A stretch of 64,000 bases of DNA from Paraburkholderia podalyriae (GCF_014397785.1 NZ_VZQQ01000017.1:98522-162521); one strand, 5' to 3'. Counted from the stretch's first letter, positions 19,134-28,038 are shown. Program-made: numbers and translations. The notes: generated from the letters alone by a model not told the origin.

Positions 19134-19280
19134 CATGCTGCTCCTTGCCGGCCCGCCGCGTCGCGCGCGTTGCGAAGCCATATTGATGATCGCCCGTTTG
19201 GGGGCGTCTGTCATCCATGGGTCCTTGCTCGGGTGCTTGACTAGCGAACACCGGAGCGCAACGAATATTCCGTCAGCCAT

Positions 19281-19314
19281 AAAAAAACCGCCGGTGCGAA
19301 AGCACGCGGCGGTT
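19281..19314 (-). terminator. Terminator of the resB-ccsB unit
   Basis: The outer stem AACCGCCG/CGGCGGTT (19286-19293 with 19307-19314) and inner GTGC/GCAC enclose a GAAA loop. On the minus strand a run of seven T follows (19281-19287). It lies just past the ccsB stop. Confidence 0.85.
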
Positions 19315-19339
19315 CTTAGTCGGTTCAGCGCGGCGGATC

Positions 19340-20554
19340 TTACAGCTTGCCGTAGCTATGCAAGCCCGACAGGAACATGTTGACGCCGAGGAATGCAAAA
19401 GTCGTGACCAGCAGGCCGGTCAAGGCCCACCATGCGGCGAGTTCGCCGCGCAGGCCCTTCATCAGACGCATGTGCAGCCAGGCCGCGTAATTCAGCCACA
19501 CGATCAGCGCCCACGTCTCCTTCGGATCCCAGCTCCAGTAGCCGCCCCACGCTTCGGCGGCCCACAGCGCGCCGAGAATCGTCGCGATCGTGAAGAACGC
19601 GAAGCCGACCGCGATCGACTTGTACATCACGTCGTCGAGCACCTCGAGCGCCGGCAGACGATCCGCGAGCACGCCGCGTTCCTTCGCCAGGTACGCGACG
19701 CCGACCATCGCGGACAGCGCGAAGCTGCCATAGCCGATGAAGTTCGCCGGCACGTGGATCTTCATCCACCAGCTTTGCAAAGCCGGCACGAGCGGCTGGA
19801 TCTGCTGCGCATCGCGCGCGACCGAGTACCACATCAGGAAGCCGACGGCCGCGCTGATCACGAGCAGCACGAAGGCGCCGAGCGCGCGCGTGTTGTAGTG
19901 CTGCTCGTAGTACAGATAGAACAGCGCGGTGATCAGGCTGAACAGCACGAACACTTCATACAGATTCGAAATCGGAATATGGCCGACATCGGCGCCGATC
20001 AGGTACGACTCGTACCAGCGCACCATCATGCCGACGAAGCCCAGCAGCACCGCCGCCCACGCCATCTTCGAGCCGATCGCGGCGCCGGTCGGCGAGCGCG
20101 ACAGCAGCGCGATCCAGTAGAACACGGTCGCGAATACGAACAGCGCGCTCATCCACAGGATTGCAGACTGGCTCGACAGGAAATACTTGAGGAAAAACGC
20201 GTTGTCGGCGCGGCTCAGATCGCCGTGGTAGATCTGGATCGCAAGCAGCGACAGCGCGGCAATGCCCACCATCAGGGGACGCACCGGCTTCCAGCGCCAA
20301 CCGAGCACCACGAAAACCGGCACCGAGCACACCAGCACCAGTTTGTCGTAGTAGTTCATGAACGGGTAATAGCGCGACAGCGCGAACCCTGCGCCCCCGA
20401 CGAGCGCGAGCGCGAACAACCAGTCGGCGATACCCAGCCGTTTCAGGAACGGCCGTTCGTCGTAGTGCGGGAGTTCGGGCGTGCTGCTCGCAAACGCCTT
20501 GTCGGCGCGCGAAGCAGACGAAGAAGAGGAGGAGGAAACCTGAGTCAAGTCCAT
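19340..20554 (-). CDS. ccsB: Cytochrome c biogenesis protein CcsA/CcsB family (ResC)
   Basis: 404-residue polytopic protein, the heme-handling half of System II cytochrome c synthetase. The tryptophan-rich WWD motif AWGGYWSWDPKETWAL lies at 335-350, and His192, His267 and His361 are positioned as the conserved heme-ligand histidines. The N-terminus has a poly-Ser run. It starts at 20554, 4 bases after the resB stop, without a clear SD, so translational coupling is likely. Confidence 0.95.
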   Translation of the reverse strand: MDLTQVSSSSSSSASRADKAFASSTPELPHYDERPFLKRLGIADWLFALALVGGAGFALSRYYPFMNYYDKLVLVCSVPVFVVLGWRWKPVRPLMVGIAALSLLAIQIYHGDLSRADNAFFLKYFLSSQSAILWMSALFVFATVFYWIALLSRSPTGAAIGSKMAWAAVLLGFVGMMVRWYESYLIGADVGHIPISNLYEVFVLFSLITALFYLYYEQHYNTRALGAFVLLVISAAVGFLMWYSVARDAQQIQPLVPALQSWWMKIHVPANFIGYGSFALSAMVGVAYLAKERGVLADRLPALEVLDDVMYKSIAVGFAFFTIATILGALWAAEAWGGYWSWDPKETWALIVWLNYAAWLHMRLMKGLRGELAAWWALTGLLVTTFAFLGVNMFLSGLHSYGKL

Positions 20555-20558
20555 GATC

Positions 20559-22769
20559 TTACCGGGTCGAATCCTGTGAGCTTGCCGACGGTGCGGCGGC
20601 CTGAGCGGCCGGGCCCTGATCGGCTGCTTCGATGAGTTTCGCGCCCAGTGCGGCGCTCACGGCGTCGCGCGTCTGGACGAACTCCTTCTCGAAGTCTAGC
20701 GTCTTGCGTGCGCTCGACATCGCCATCACGACACGCGTGCCGTGGTCCGTATCCTTGAGCCAGAACCACAGACGCCGTTCGCGAACGTAGAACATCGAAA
20801 AGATGCCCAATACGAGAAGCAGGCTGCCAAGATACACGACTTTTTTGCCCGGCGCGCGCGTCAACTGAAATACCGAAGCTTGCACCTGCTTGAATGAGTC
20901 AAGCTGCAAATAGACCGGTGATCCATACAGAAAGCTGTCGGAAATCGCATTAAGCGAACTCTGGATGAAGCGGCTCGTGTTCGCGTCGGCCGGCGCGGCG
21001 GGCTCGCCTTGCTGCTGGCGCGACAGCTGCAACAAGTCCCACGTCACGCCTTCGAGCATACGCAGCAGCAGGCCCGCGGCCTTTTCCTGCTCACCCTTCG
21101 GCACCGACCGGTCGATAAAACCAGCGATCGCCTGGAAACCGCCGAGCCTTTCGCCGTTCTGCAGCTTCATGCCGCTGTCAGCGCCCGCAAAAAGGGTCAA
21201 CACGCGCAACGCGCTTTCCTCCAGATGCTGCTGCAACTCCGCATTCGAGCCCGGCACCGAGCGCTGAGCGAACTGACGCGCGGCGATCGCGCGTTGGTTC
21301 GGGTCTTCGAGCGTGGCGCGCAGGTTCATCCATTCCTTGAGCGTGCCGGCGTTGTCGGCGGGAATGCGGAGGTAGCGGAACGGGTCGTCGGGATTCACGC
21401 GCATGCCGGCCAGGAACATCTTCTCGCCGTTCACGTCGACCGGCAGCATGTAGTTGTTGTACTCGCGCGCCTGGCCATCCTTGCCGCGAATCTTGTACTG
21501 CACCGACGGGCCGACGTTGTGCAGGTCGAGCGGCTTCGAGCTCTTCGCGCCGGAGCCGAGGCGCTCGTCGAACGCTTCCTTCAGCGAGTGTTGCGCGGTG
21601 ACCCCGCGCGCATCGTTCTGGCCATTGCCGTTCGAGATGTTTTCGACGTTGATCGCGCGGAAGTCGGTGAATTCGACGCTCTGGCCATCGGCGAGCGGCG
21701 TGGCGGAGCTCAGCGGCGCGCCGCCGCCGATCGTACCGCCAAACGGTGCGGGCTTCGCGCTCGGGCCGGACATCGGGTAGGCGGTCATCTGCATTTGCGA
21801 GCCGCCGTCCTGGAAGCTCGATTGATAGATCGACACGCCGTCGTATTCGAACGGCTTGTTGACCTCGACGCGAGCCGGCACACGCGCGCCGGTCTTGTGA
21901 TCGACCACGACGATGTCGCTCGCGAACAGCTTCGGCATACCGGTCGAGTAGTAATCGACGATGAACTTGTCGAGTTCGATCGAAAACGGCAGGTCCTGGA
22001 TCAGCGAACCGCCGGGCTGATTCAGGATCGCGGTCGACACGTGCTGTCCTTCGGGCACCCACGCGTAGCCGCGGAAAGTCGGGTTCGATTTCGACAACCG
22101 ATGCTCGGGCGGAATTTCGTTGATCACTGTGTTCGAGTTGATCGGCGACTTGTCGAACAGCCACATTTGCAGCTTGATCGGCAGATTGCTGTCGAGCAGG
22201 CCGCCGAGGCAGATCACGACGATCGCGAGGTGCGCGGAGATGTAGCCGAGCTTCGTTAGCGCGCCACGCTTCGCGGCGATCAGCGTCGCGCCGTCCGAAT
22301 CGCGCGTGACGAACTTGTAGCCGAGCTTTGCCGATAATTTGGCGAGCACCGCCGCGGTCTGCGCGCGCGTGCCGTGCACCGCGAACTCGCCCTTGTGATG
22401 GAACGCGCGCAGGCTGCCTTCGCGGACCTTGTCTTTCCAGCTCTTCGCGTCGGCGACCATCTTCGGCGCGTTGCGGATCACGCACAGTGACACCGACACC
22501 ATCAGAAAGCCGAGAATCAGTATGAACCACCACGAGCTGTACACCGTGTAGAGACTCAGCGCGCGGAAGATGTCCGCCCAGAACGGACCGAACTGGTTGA
22601 CGTAGTTGGGATACGGATCGTCCTGCGTGAGGACGGTACCGATAATGCTGGCGATCGACAGAATCACGAGCAGCGCAATGGCAAAACGCATCGAGCTCAT
22701 GAGCTCGATGGTGTTGCGCATGACGCGGTTGCCCGACTTCGACTGCAGACCCGACGTGGTAACGCTCAT
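20559..22769 (-). CDS. resB: Cytochrome c biogenesis protein ResB
   Basis: 736-residue membrane partner of CcsB in System II. It keeps apocytochrome cysteines reduced and forms the synthetase complex. N-terminal TM segments (about 22-45, 75-98, 174-192), a large periplasmic domain and a last TM near residue 650 fit ResB. GGAGTTTGA precedes the ATG at 22769. A long hairpin with a U-tract ends only 20 bases upstream of the start (22790), so its expression is probably linked to transcription from the cytochrome c4 gene. Confidence 0.95.
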   Translation of the reverse strand: MSVTTSGLQSKSGNRVMRNTIELMSSMRFAIALLVILSIASIIGTVLTQDDPYPNYVNQFGPFWADIFRALSLYTVYSSWWFILILGFLMVSVSLCVIRNAPKMVADAKSWKDKVREGSLRAFHHKGEFAVHGTRAQTAAVLAKLSAKLGYKFVTRDSDGATLIAAKRGALTKLGYISAHLAIVVICLGGLLDSNLPIKLQMWLFDKSPINSNTVINEIPPEHRLSKSNPTFRGYAWVPEGQHVSTAILNQPGGSLIQDLPFSIELDKFIVDYYSTGMPKLFASDIVVVDHKTGARVPARVEVNKPFEYDGVSIYQSSFQDGGSQMQMTAYPMSGPSAKPAPFGGTIGGGAPLSSATPLADGQSVEFTDFRAINVENISNGNGQNDARGVTAQHSLKEAFDERLGSGAKSSKPLDLHNVGPSVQYKIRGKDGQAREYNNYMLPVDVNGEKMFLAGMRVNPDDPFRYLRIPADNAGTLKEWMNLRATLEDPNQRAIAARQFAQRSVPGSNAELQQHLEESALRVLTLFAGADSGMKLQNGERLGGFQAIAGFIDRSVPKGEQEKAAGLLLRMLEGVTWDLLQLSRQQQGEPAAPADANTSRFIQSSLNAISDSFLYGSPVYLQLDSFKQVQASVFQLTRAPGKKVVYLGSLLLVLGIFSMFYVRERRLWFWLKDTDHGTRVVMAMSSARKTLDFEKEFVQTRDAVSAALGAKLIEAADQGPAAQAAAPSASSQDSTR

Positions 22770-22789
22770 TCAAACTCCGACTGAACAGC

Positions 22790-22836
22790 AAAAAAGGGTG
22801 AAGGGCTGTCGTAGCTACGACACCCTCACCCTTTTC
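22790..22836 (-). terminator. Strong hairpin with U-tract between cytochrome c4 gene and resB
   Basis: AAAAGGGTGA/TCACCCTTTT form the base of the stem, with further GGG/CCC and TGTCGTAG/CTACGACA pairs inside. The minus strand then carries TTTTTT. The plus strand also has T-rich sequence. It sits between two same-strand genes, so it may be an attenuator. Confidence 0.8.
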
Positions 22837-22887
22837 TTGTTTTTCACCGGCCTCGCTGGGCCGGTTGGATTCGCGCGTGCAAACCGC

Positions 22888-23541
22888 TTAACGCAGGCCC
22901 GCGATGTAGTCGGCAACCGCCTTGATCTCGTTGTCCGACAGACGCGATGCTATCGCATGCATCGCGTCGTTGTTATTGCGAGCGCCCGGACCCTGTGTAA
23001 ACGCGGTCAACTGCGTCACCAGGTACTCGCCCCACTGCCCCGACAGCCGTGGATACTGAATCGGAATGCCCTGCCCCGTGGGCCCGTGGCAGGCCGCGCA
23101 GGCAGGCACCCCGCGGTCTACAATCCCACCGCGATAGATTTGCTGACCCAGCGCGACGGTGTTCTTGTTGTGCGCATAACCTGGCTTGGGCGTCTGCGTC
23201 GAGAAGTAAGCCGCGACGTTGATCATGTCCTGATCGGAAAGCGCGGCGGCCATGCCCGCCATGATCGCATTGTTGCGCGCGGCCTGTTTGGCGGCGGGCT
23301 GCGTCTTGAAATCTCTGAGCTGCTTGACGAGATACTCGGGATGCTGGCCCGCCAGCTTCGGGTATGCGCCGCCTGCGCTGTTGCCATCCGCGCCATGACA
23401 TGACGCGCATACCTGTACAGCGATTGCCTGCCCCCGATTGATGTCCGGCTTTGCCGGATCTGCTGCTCGTGCCTGAATTGCCAAACCTGAAAGACCTGCC
23501 GTTACATGAAGCACCATCAGAGTCTTGCACAGTCGATTCAT
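22888..23541 (-). CDS. Diheme cytochrome c4
   Basis: 217-residue periplasmic diheme cytochrome. A signal peptide ends near ARA-A (residue 26). Two heme sites are CASCH (45-49) and CAACH (148-152). Candidate axial methionines are in AIMAGMA (94/97) and NDAMHAI (194), giving the two-lobed c4 pattern. It carries electrons to terminal oxidases in relatives. The start at 23541 (MNRLCKTL) is chosen because it begins the signal peptide; the in-frame extension to 23763 is Arg-rich and unlike it. It lies directly upstream of the System II genes needed to attach its hemes. Confidence 0.94.
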   Translation of the reverse strand: MNRLCKTLMVLHVTAGLSGLAIQARAADPAKPDINRGQAIAVQVCASCHGADGNSAGGAYPKLAGQHPEYLVKQLRDFKTQPAAKQAARNNAIMAGMAAALSDQDMINVAAYFSTQTPKPGYAHNKNTVALGQQIYRGGIVDRGVPACAACHGPTGQGIPIQYPRLSGQWGEYLVTQLTAFTQGPGARNNNDAMHAIASRLSDNEIKAVADYIAGLR

Positions 23542-23667
23542 TCGCACACCCTGTCTCGTCTTGTGGGATTTTAGAGGTTCTGCAAAGTACGACGACGGCG
23601 ACCGAGTGACCGCCAGGAGCCGCCAAGGCACGTGGGGCGGCCTCCTAAGGTTTTCAGTAAACCATCG

Positions 23668-23679
23668 TATTGTACAATA
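23668..23679. promoter_or_regulatory. Palindrome TATTGTACAATA in the cytochrome c4/engB divergent region
   Basis: A perfect 12-base palindrome in the 220-base region between two divergent genes. It contains TACAAT on both strands, a good -10 match. On the plus strand TTTTCA lies 16 bases upstream as a weak -35. It could be an overlapping promoter pair or an operator; the sequence does not decide. Confidence 0.35.
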
Positions 23680-23761
23680 ACTCGCTAATCGATTAGACGC
23701 CAGTCGGGCTTGACCCCGTTCCCGCCGCGGGCTCCGCGGCTTCTCCAATCTGGCTTCCACC

Positions 23762-24415
23762 ATGCCCTTCCTGCTCCACGAATCCCGCTTCTATACCACC
23801 GTCAATCATCTGCGCGACCTGCCGGCCACCGCGCAGCCCGAGATCGCTTTCGCGGGACGCTCGAACGCAGGCAAGTCGACTGCGATCAACGTGCTCTGCA
23901 ATCAGAAGCGACTTGCGTTCGCGAGCAAGACGCCTGGCCGCACGCAGCACATCAATTATTTTTCAGTCGGCAAGGCAGACGAGCCGGCCGCCTATCTGGT
24001 CGACCTGCCGGGCTACGGTTATGCGGAAGTGCCAGGAGCGGCGAAGGCGCACTGGGAAGCGCTGCTGTCCACGTATCTTCAATCGCGCTCGCAACTGCGC
24101 GGCATGATCTTGATGATGGATTCGCGCCGCCCGCTGACGGACCTCGATCGACGCATGATCGAGTGGTTCGCGCCGACCGGGAAGCCGATCCACACGCTGC
24201 TCACGAAATGCGACAAATTGACGCGTCAGGAAAGCACGAACGCGTTGCGCACCGCGCAGAAGGGACTAGCCGAATATCGGGCTGCGGGCTATCGCGGCGA
24301 GCTGACCGCGCAGCTCTTTTCGGCGCTCAAGCGAACTGGGCTGGATGAGGCGCACGAGTTGATCGAGAGCTGGCTGATCCCGGGCGAAGCCGGCGAAACA
24401 CCGGCCGCCGGTTGA
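23762..24415 (+). CDS. engB: Ribosome biogenesis GTPase EngB (YihA/YsxC)
   Basis: 217-residue GTPase required for 50S subunit assembly. G1 GRSNAGKST (32-40), the G2 region with TPGRTQ, G3 DLPGYGYAE, G4 TKCDKL and the G5 SA region (QLFSALK) are all present. The start is ATG 23762 (MPFLLHESRFYTTV, as in relatives); no clear SD is visible. It diverges from the cytochrome c4 gene, and hemB follows on the same strand. Confidence 0.95.
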   Translation: MPFLLHESRFYTTVNHLRDLPATAQPEIAFAGRSNAGKSTAINVLCNQKRLAFASKTPGRTQHINYFSVGKADEPAAYLVDLPGYGYAEVPGAAKAHWEALLSTYLQSRSQLRGMILMMDSRRPLTDLDRRMIEWFAPTGKPIHTLLTKCDKLTRQESTNALRTAQKGLAEYRAAGYRGELTAQLFSALKRTGLDEAHELIESWLIPGEAGETPAAG

Positions 24416-24494
24416 ACGCTTACCGGTGCCGGAATCTGGCAGCGCGCGTGAGACGCCTGTAAAACCCGCATCAAGGCACGTTTCCGGCCGCCCA

Positions 24495-24522
24495 TAAAAA
24501 AACCCGCCGCTTGAACGGCGGG
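24495..24522. terminator. Hairpin downstream of engB
   Basis: CCCGCCG (24503-24509) pairs with CGGCGGG (24516-24522) with a CTTGAA loop. The A-run lies on the 5' side and no T-run follows on the plus strand, so as an engB terminator it is weak; a minus-strand role has no known client. Confidence 0.45.
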
Positions 24523-24692
24523 TCAAACAGCCTAATCGAAAAACGACAGGCACCCGCTCAGGGAGGAGAAGCGGGGAGGTCAGCGCTAGGCGCCTTGCTC
24601 GATCGGTATGATATACCATTGTCTCGAAAAGTTTCCGGGAGCGGGGGCAGGCCCATGTGTCCACTCCACCTATCCACGATCTTCGATTCGAT

Positions 24693-25691
24693 ATGAGCTT
24701 CTACCCGCACTACCGTCCGCGCCGCATGCGCCGTGACGACTTCTCGCGTCGATTGATGCGAGAGAACATTCTCACCACTAGTGATCTGATTTACCCCGTC
24801 TTCATCGTCGAGGGGACCAACGAGCGGCAGGCCGTGCCGTCGATGCCGGGCGTTGAGCGCGTGTCGGTCGATCTGCTGATGGGCGTTGCCGAGCAGTGCG
24901 TCGAACTCGGTGTGCCGGTTTTGTCGCTGTTTCCCGCAATCGAGTCCTCGCTGAAAACGCCCGAAGGCCGAGAAGCGGCCAATCCGGCGGGCCTGATCCC
25001 GCGCGCGGTGCGTGAGCTGAAGAAGAATTTCCCAGAGCTCGGCGTGCTCACCGACGTCGCGCTCGATCCCTACACGAGCCACGGTCAGGACGGCGTGCTC
25101 GACGAAGCCGGCTACGTGATCAACGACGAAACCGTCGAGATACTCGTCGAGCAGGCGCGTGCGCAGGCGGAAGCCGGCGTCGACATCGTCGCGCCGTCGG
25201 ACATGATGGACGGCCGCATCGGCGCGATCCGCGAAATGCTCGAGAGCGAGGATCACATCCACACGCGCATCATGGCGTACGCGGCAAAGTACGCTTCAGC
25301 GTTTTACGGCCCGTTCCGCGATGCCGTCGGTTCCGCGACGAACCTCGGCAAGAGCAACAAGATGACCTACCAGATGGACCCGGCCAATTCGAACGAGGCG
25401 CTGCGCGAAGTGCAGGCCGACATCAACGAAGGCGCGGACATGGTGATGGTCAAGCCGGGCATGCCGTATCTGGACATCGTGCGTCGCGTGAAGGACGAGT
25501 TCCAGTTCCCCACCTACGTTTACCAGGTAAGCGGCGAATACGCGATGCTGAAGGCCGCCGCGCAGAACGGCTGGCTGGATCACGATAAGGTCATGATGGA
25601 ATCGCTGCTCGCGTTCAAGCGTGCCGGCGCGGACGGCGTGCTGACGTATTTCGCGCTGGATGCCGCGAAGATCCTGCGTTCGCAGAAGTGA
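24693..25691 (+). CDS. hemB: Porphobilinogen synthase (delta-aminolevulinic acid dehydratase)
   Basis: 332-residue enzyme that condenses two 5-aminolevulinates to porphobilinogen in heme synthesis. MRRDDFSRRLMREN, the DVALDPYTSHGQDG metal/substrate region, APSDMMDGR, the first active-site Lys in AYAAKYASAFYGPF and the Schiff-base Lys in MVKPGMPYLD are present. I chose the ATG at 24693 because it gives the usual N-terminus and length. A GTG at 24657 with a purine-rich region upstream would add 12 residues and cannot be excluded. It probably has its own promoter, and a strong terminator follows. Confidence 0.95.
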   Translation: MSFYPHYRPRRMRRDDFSRRLMRENILTTSDLIYPVFIVEGTNERQAVPSMPGVERVSVDLLMGVAEQCVELGVPVLSLFPAIESSLKTPEGREAANPAGLIPRAVRELKKNFPELGVLTDVALDPYTSHGQDGVLDEAGYVINDETVEILVEQARAQAEAGVDIVAPSDMMDGRIGAIREMLESEDHIHTRIMAYAAKYASAFYGPFRDAVGSATNLGKSNKMTYQMDPANSNEALREVQADINEGADMVMVKPGMPYLDIVRRVKDEFQFPTYVYQVSGEYAMLKAAAQNGWLDHDKVMMESLLAFKRAGADGVLTYFALDAAKILRSQK

Positions 25692-25723
25692 GCCAGGCGC
25701 GGTTTGGCGCCCGGCTGTGAGAT

Positions 25724-25766
25724 AAAAAAAACGGAGGCGAACCTCAGGGTTCCGCCTCCGTTTTTT
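25724..25766. terminator. Bidirectional terminator between hemB and dsbD
   Basis: Long stem AAAAAACGGAGGCG-AACC with GGTT-C-CGCCTCCGTTTTTT around a TCAG loop, with A and T runs at the two ends. It serves the convergent hemB and dsbD genes. Confidence 0.88.
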
Positions 25767-25816
25767 ATGCTGCTCCTTTGCACCGCGGCGGACCTGCAAG
25801 GCCCTGCGGCGTTCGA

Positions 25817-27706
25817 TTACACGCCAGACGCGCTCGCCCGATCCAAGGTACGCAGAAATTTATTCGCCGATTCGTAGCCGACCACTCGCAACACTTCCTT
25901 ACCGCCCTGATCGAAGAAAATAATTCCAGGTGGCCCGAACAGGTTGAAGCGCTTGAGCAGCGCCCGGTCGTCGGTATTGTTCGCCGTGACGTCGGCGCGC
26001 AGCAGCTTCATCTGCTTCAGCTTCGCCCGAACGCGCGGGTCGCTGAACGTGAATTTTTCCATCTCCTTGCAGCTCACGCACCAGTCCGCGTAAAAATCGA
26101 GCATGGCAGGCTGGGTAGCCGTTTTGACGACCTGATCGAGTTGATCCGCTGAACGTACCGGCGCGAACGTCAAATCGCTTTGCGACGCCGTTGCGGCCGC
26201 GCTGGAGTCATTCTTCGCGATGCTCGCCTGGTTGCCGGCACGAGCCGCGAGCACCGCCAGCGGTCGCAGCGGATCTGACGATCCCGCCGCGAGGCCAACG
26301 AGAAGCGCGACCGCCCAGACCGCCATCACGACGCCGACCGCCCGCCCGAGCCGGTGCCATATCGAGCCGCCCGCAACCGACCTGGAAAACAGGCCGAGCG
26401 CAACCGCGGCGATGAGCAGCCAGAGGGCGCTCAACGCCATCGACGCCGCCCCGCCGAGCACCGGCCAAACGATCCACAGCGCCGCGGCGAGCAGAACGAC
26501 GCCAAAGAATACTTTTACGCTGTCCATCCACTTGCCCGCGCGCGGCAGCAGCGTACCTGCGCCGAGGCCAATGACCAACAGCGGCACCCCGAGCCCGATG
26601 CCCATCGAGAACAGCGCCGCGCCGCCGAGCACTGTATTGCCGGTATGCGCGATGAACGCGAGCACCGCAAACAGCGGCGCGGTCATGCAGGCGCCGACCA
26701 CCAGCGCCGACAGCGCACCCATCGCGGCGACCGCGGTAAATTTGCCACCCGAGCGTCCCGCTGACGCGCTCGACATGCGATCGCGCCAGCGCGGCGGCAG
26801 TTCCATATCCACGCCAGCGATCAGGAGCAGCGCGAAAATCGTCAAAAGCCCGCCGAACGAACCGAGCACCCACGGGTTTTGCAGCCATGCGCCCAGACTC
26901 TGCCCGACGAGTGCGGCCACGACACCCAGCACCGTGTATACGAGCGCCATCCCGATTACATACGCGAGCGACAGCGCGAAACCCCGCCCACGCGTGATGC
27001 GCGCCCCCTCACCGATGATGATCGCCGACAGGATCGGAATCATCGGATACGAGCACGGCAGCAGACTCAGGATCGCGCCCGCTACGAAATAAAGCCCAAC
27101 GATCGCAAAGAAGCCGCCGCGCTGCAGCAGCGACTGCGCATAGTCGGCGCTGGTCGCGCGTTCGTACCAGAGTTCGTATTCAGTGGGGGCGGATTGTTGC
27201 GCGGTTGGGGCAGTTGGGGCCGCTGCCGCGCTGCCAGCCGGCTGCAGCGCGTCGCCGCTCACGCGGTACACGCGCTCCATCGGGGGATAGCAGATGCCGG
27301 CGTCGGCGCAGCCCTGCGACGTCACCGCAAGATCGAACGGTCCGGCAGCCTGCTTGACCGGAATACGAATCGTCAGCTCGTTGCGATAGGTCTCGACATT
27401 CTTGTTGAATGTCTGATCGAACTTCACGTGACCGCCTGGCAGTTGAGGCTCGCCAAGTGTCGCCGTGCCGTTGCGGGCCGCGAACGCGAAGCGCTCGCGG
27501 TACATGTAGTAGCCTTCCGAAATCTTATAGGTGACGACGACTTCGCCGGGCCGCTCGGTCGCGCTGAACCGAAACGCGACGTCTGGGTCGAGGAAGTCGT
27601 CCGCGGCGCGCGCGAGCGTTGCGACTTGGGCGAGGACCACGCAGCCGAGCAGAAAGAACGCGGTGCGCAGCGCAGCGCGCGCGCGCTGGTCGAGACCGTT
27701 AAACAT
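25817..27706 (-). CDS. dsbD: Thiol:disulfide interchange protein DsbD
   Basis: 629-residue membrane reductase that carries electrons from cytoplasmic thioredoxin to periplasmic proteins. The order is a signal peptide, an N-terminal alpha domain with the cysteine pair in QGCADAGICYPP, and an eight-TM beta domain with Cys in LPCSYPMIP and GACMTAPL. A C-terminal thioredoxin-like gamma domain carries WCVSCKEME. The start MFNGLDQRA at 27706 overlaps the end of cutA by 8 bases; no SD is seen, consistent with coupling to cutA. It fits the neighbourhood of cytochrome maturation and periplasmic redox genes. Confidence 0.96.
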   Translation of the reverse strand: MFNGLDQRARAALRTAFFLLGCVVLAQVATLARAADDFLDPDVAFRFSATERPGEVVVTYKISEGYYMYRERFAFAARNGTATLGEPQLPGGHVKFDQTFNKNVETYRNELTIRIPVKQAAGPFDLAVTSQGCADAGICYPPMERVYRVSGDALQPAGSAAAAPTAPTAQQSAPTEYELWYERATSADYAQSLLQRGGFFAIVGLYFVAGAILSLLPCSYPMIPILSAIIIGEGARITRGRGFALSLAYVIGMALVYTVLGVVAALVGQSLGAWLQNPWVLGSFGGLLTIFALLLIAGVDMELPPRWRDRMSSASAGRSGGKFTAVAAMGALSALVVGACMTAPLFAVLAFIAHTGNTVLGGAALFSMGIGLGVPLLVIGLGAGTLLPRAGKWMDSVKVFFGVVLLAAALWIVWPVLGGAASMALSALWLLIAAVALGLFSRSVAGGSIWHRLGRAVGVVMAVWAVALLVGLAAGSSDPLRPLAVLAARAGNQASIAKNDSSAAATASQSDLTFAPVRSADQLDQVVKTATQPAMLDFYADWCVSCKEMEKFTFSDPRVRAKLKQMKLLRADVTANNTDDRALLKRFNLFGPPGIIFFDQGGKEVLRVVGYESANKFLRTLDRASASGV

Positions 27707-28037
27707 GAAGAGGGCGTTGGGTTTCCGCAGTGATCCATTGGCCGTAGGCGGCGGAGGCCGTCGCTTGCCATGAGAGGATTTCCGGCGTGTCGTAGGGATG
27801 GTGAGCCTGAATGAATCGCTCCAGTTCGAGCGCGCGAGCGGCGCTGGTCTTGAACAGGAGCTGAATTTCCTGCGCGATTTCGATTGCGCCCCGCCAGTGG
27901 TAGCTCGACTGCACGTTGCCCAACTGCGTGACGCACGCGCAAAGGCGCGCGGCGAGAGCGTCAGCGGCGAGCTTTTGAGCGACGGCCGCATCCGGCACAG
28001 TCGTCAGCACCAAGGTCACAGTCACAGTCACAGTCAC
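27699..28037 (-). CDS. cutA: Divalent cation tolerance protein CutA (GTG start in a hexanucleotide repeat)
   Basis: 112-residue CutA1 family trimer. The core VLTTVPDAAVAQKLA, ACVTQLGNVQSSYHW, IQLLFKT, HPYDTPEILSW and the C-terminal AYGQWI are all present. No upstream ATG lies near the conserved start, and the peptide begins V-T-V-T-V-T encoded by four GTCACA units (28015-28038, read as GTGACT on the gene strand). The first GTG at 28037 has GGAG 6 bases upstream; the next GTGs would remove two residues each. The long in-frame extension to 28181 has no homology signal. It is probably co-transcribed with dsbD. The biochemical role of CutA is unsettled. Confidence 0.92.
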   Translation of the reverse strand: MTVTVTVTLVLTTVPDAAVAQKLAADALAARLCACVTQLGNVQSSYHWRGAIEIAQEIQLLFKTSAARALELERFIQAHHPYDTPEILSWQATASAAYGQWITAETQRPLHV

Positions 28038-28038
28038 A
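28015..28038. repeat. Hexanucleotide tandem repeat (GTCACA)x4 over the cutA start
   Basis: Four perfect tandem copies of GTCACA on the plus strand. On the gene strand this reads as repeated GTGACT codon pairs at the translation start of cutA. Copy-number changes would stay in frame. Confidence 0.85.

Noticed and set aside
28015..28038. CRISPR-like or mobile-element repeat
   Set aside because: Only a 6-base unit in four contiguous copies with no spacers; it is a simple sequence repeat.
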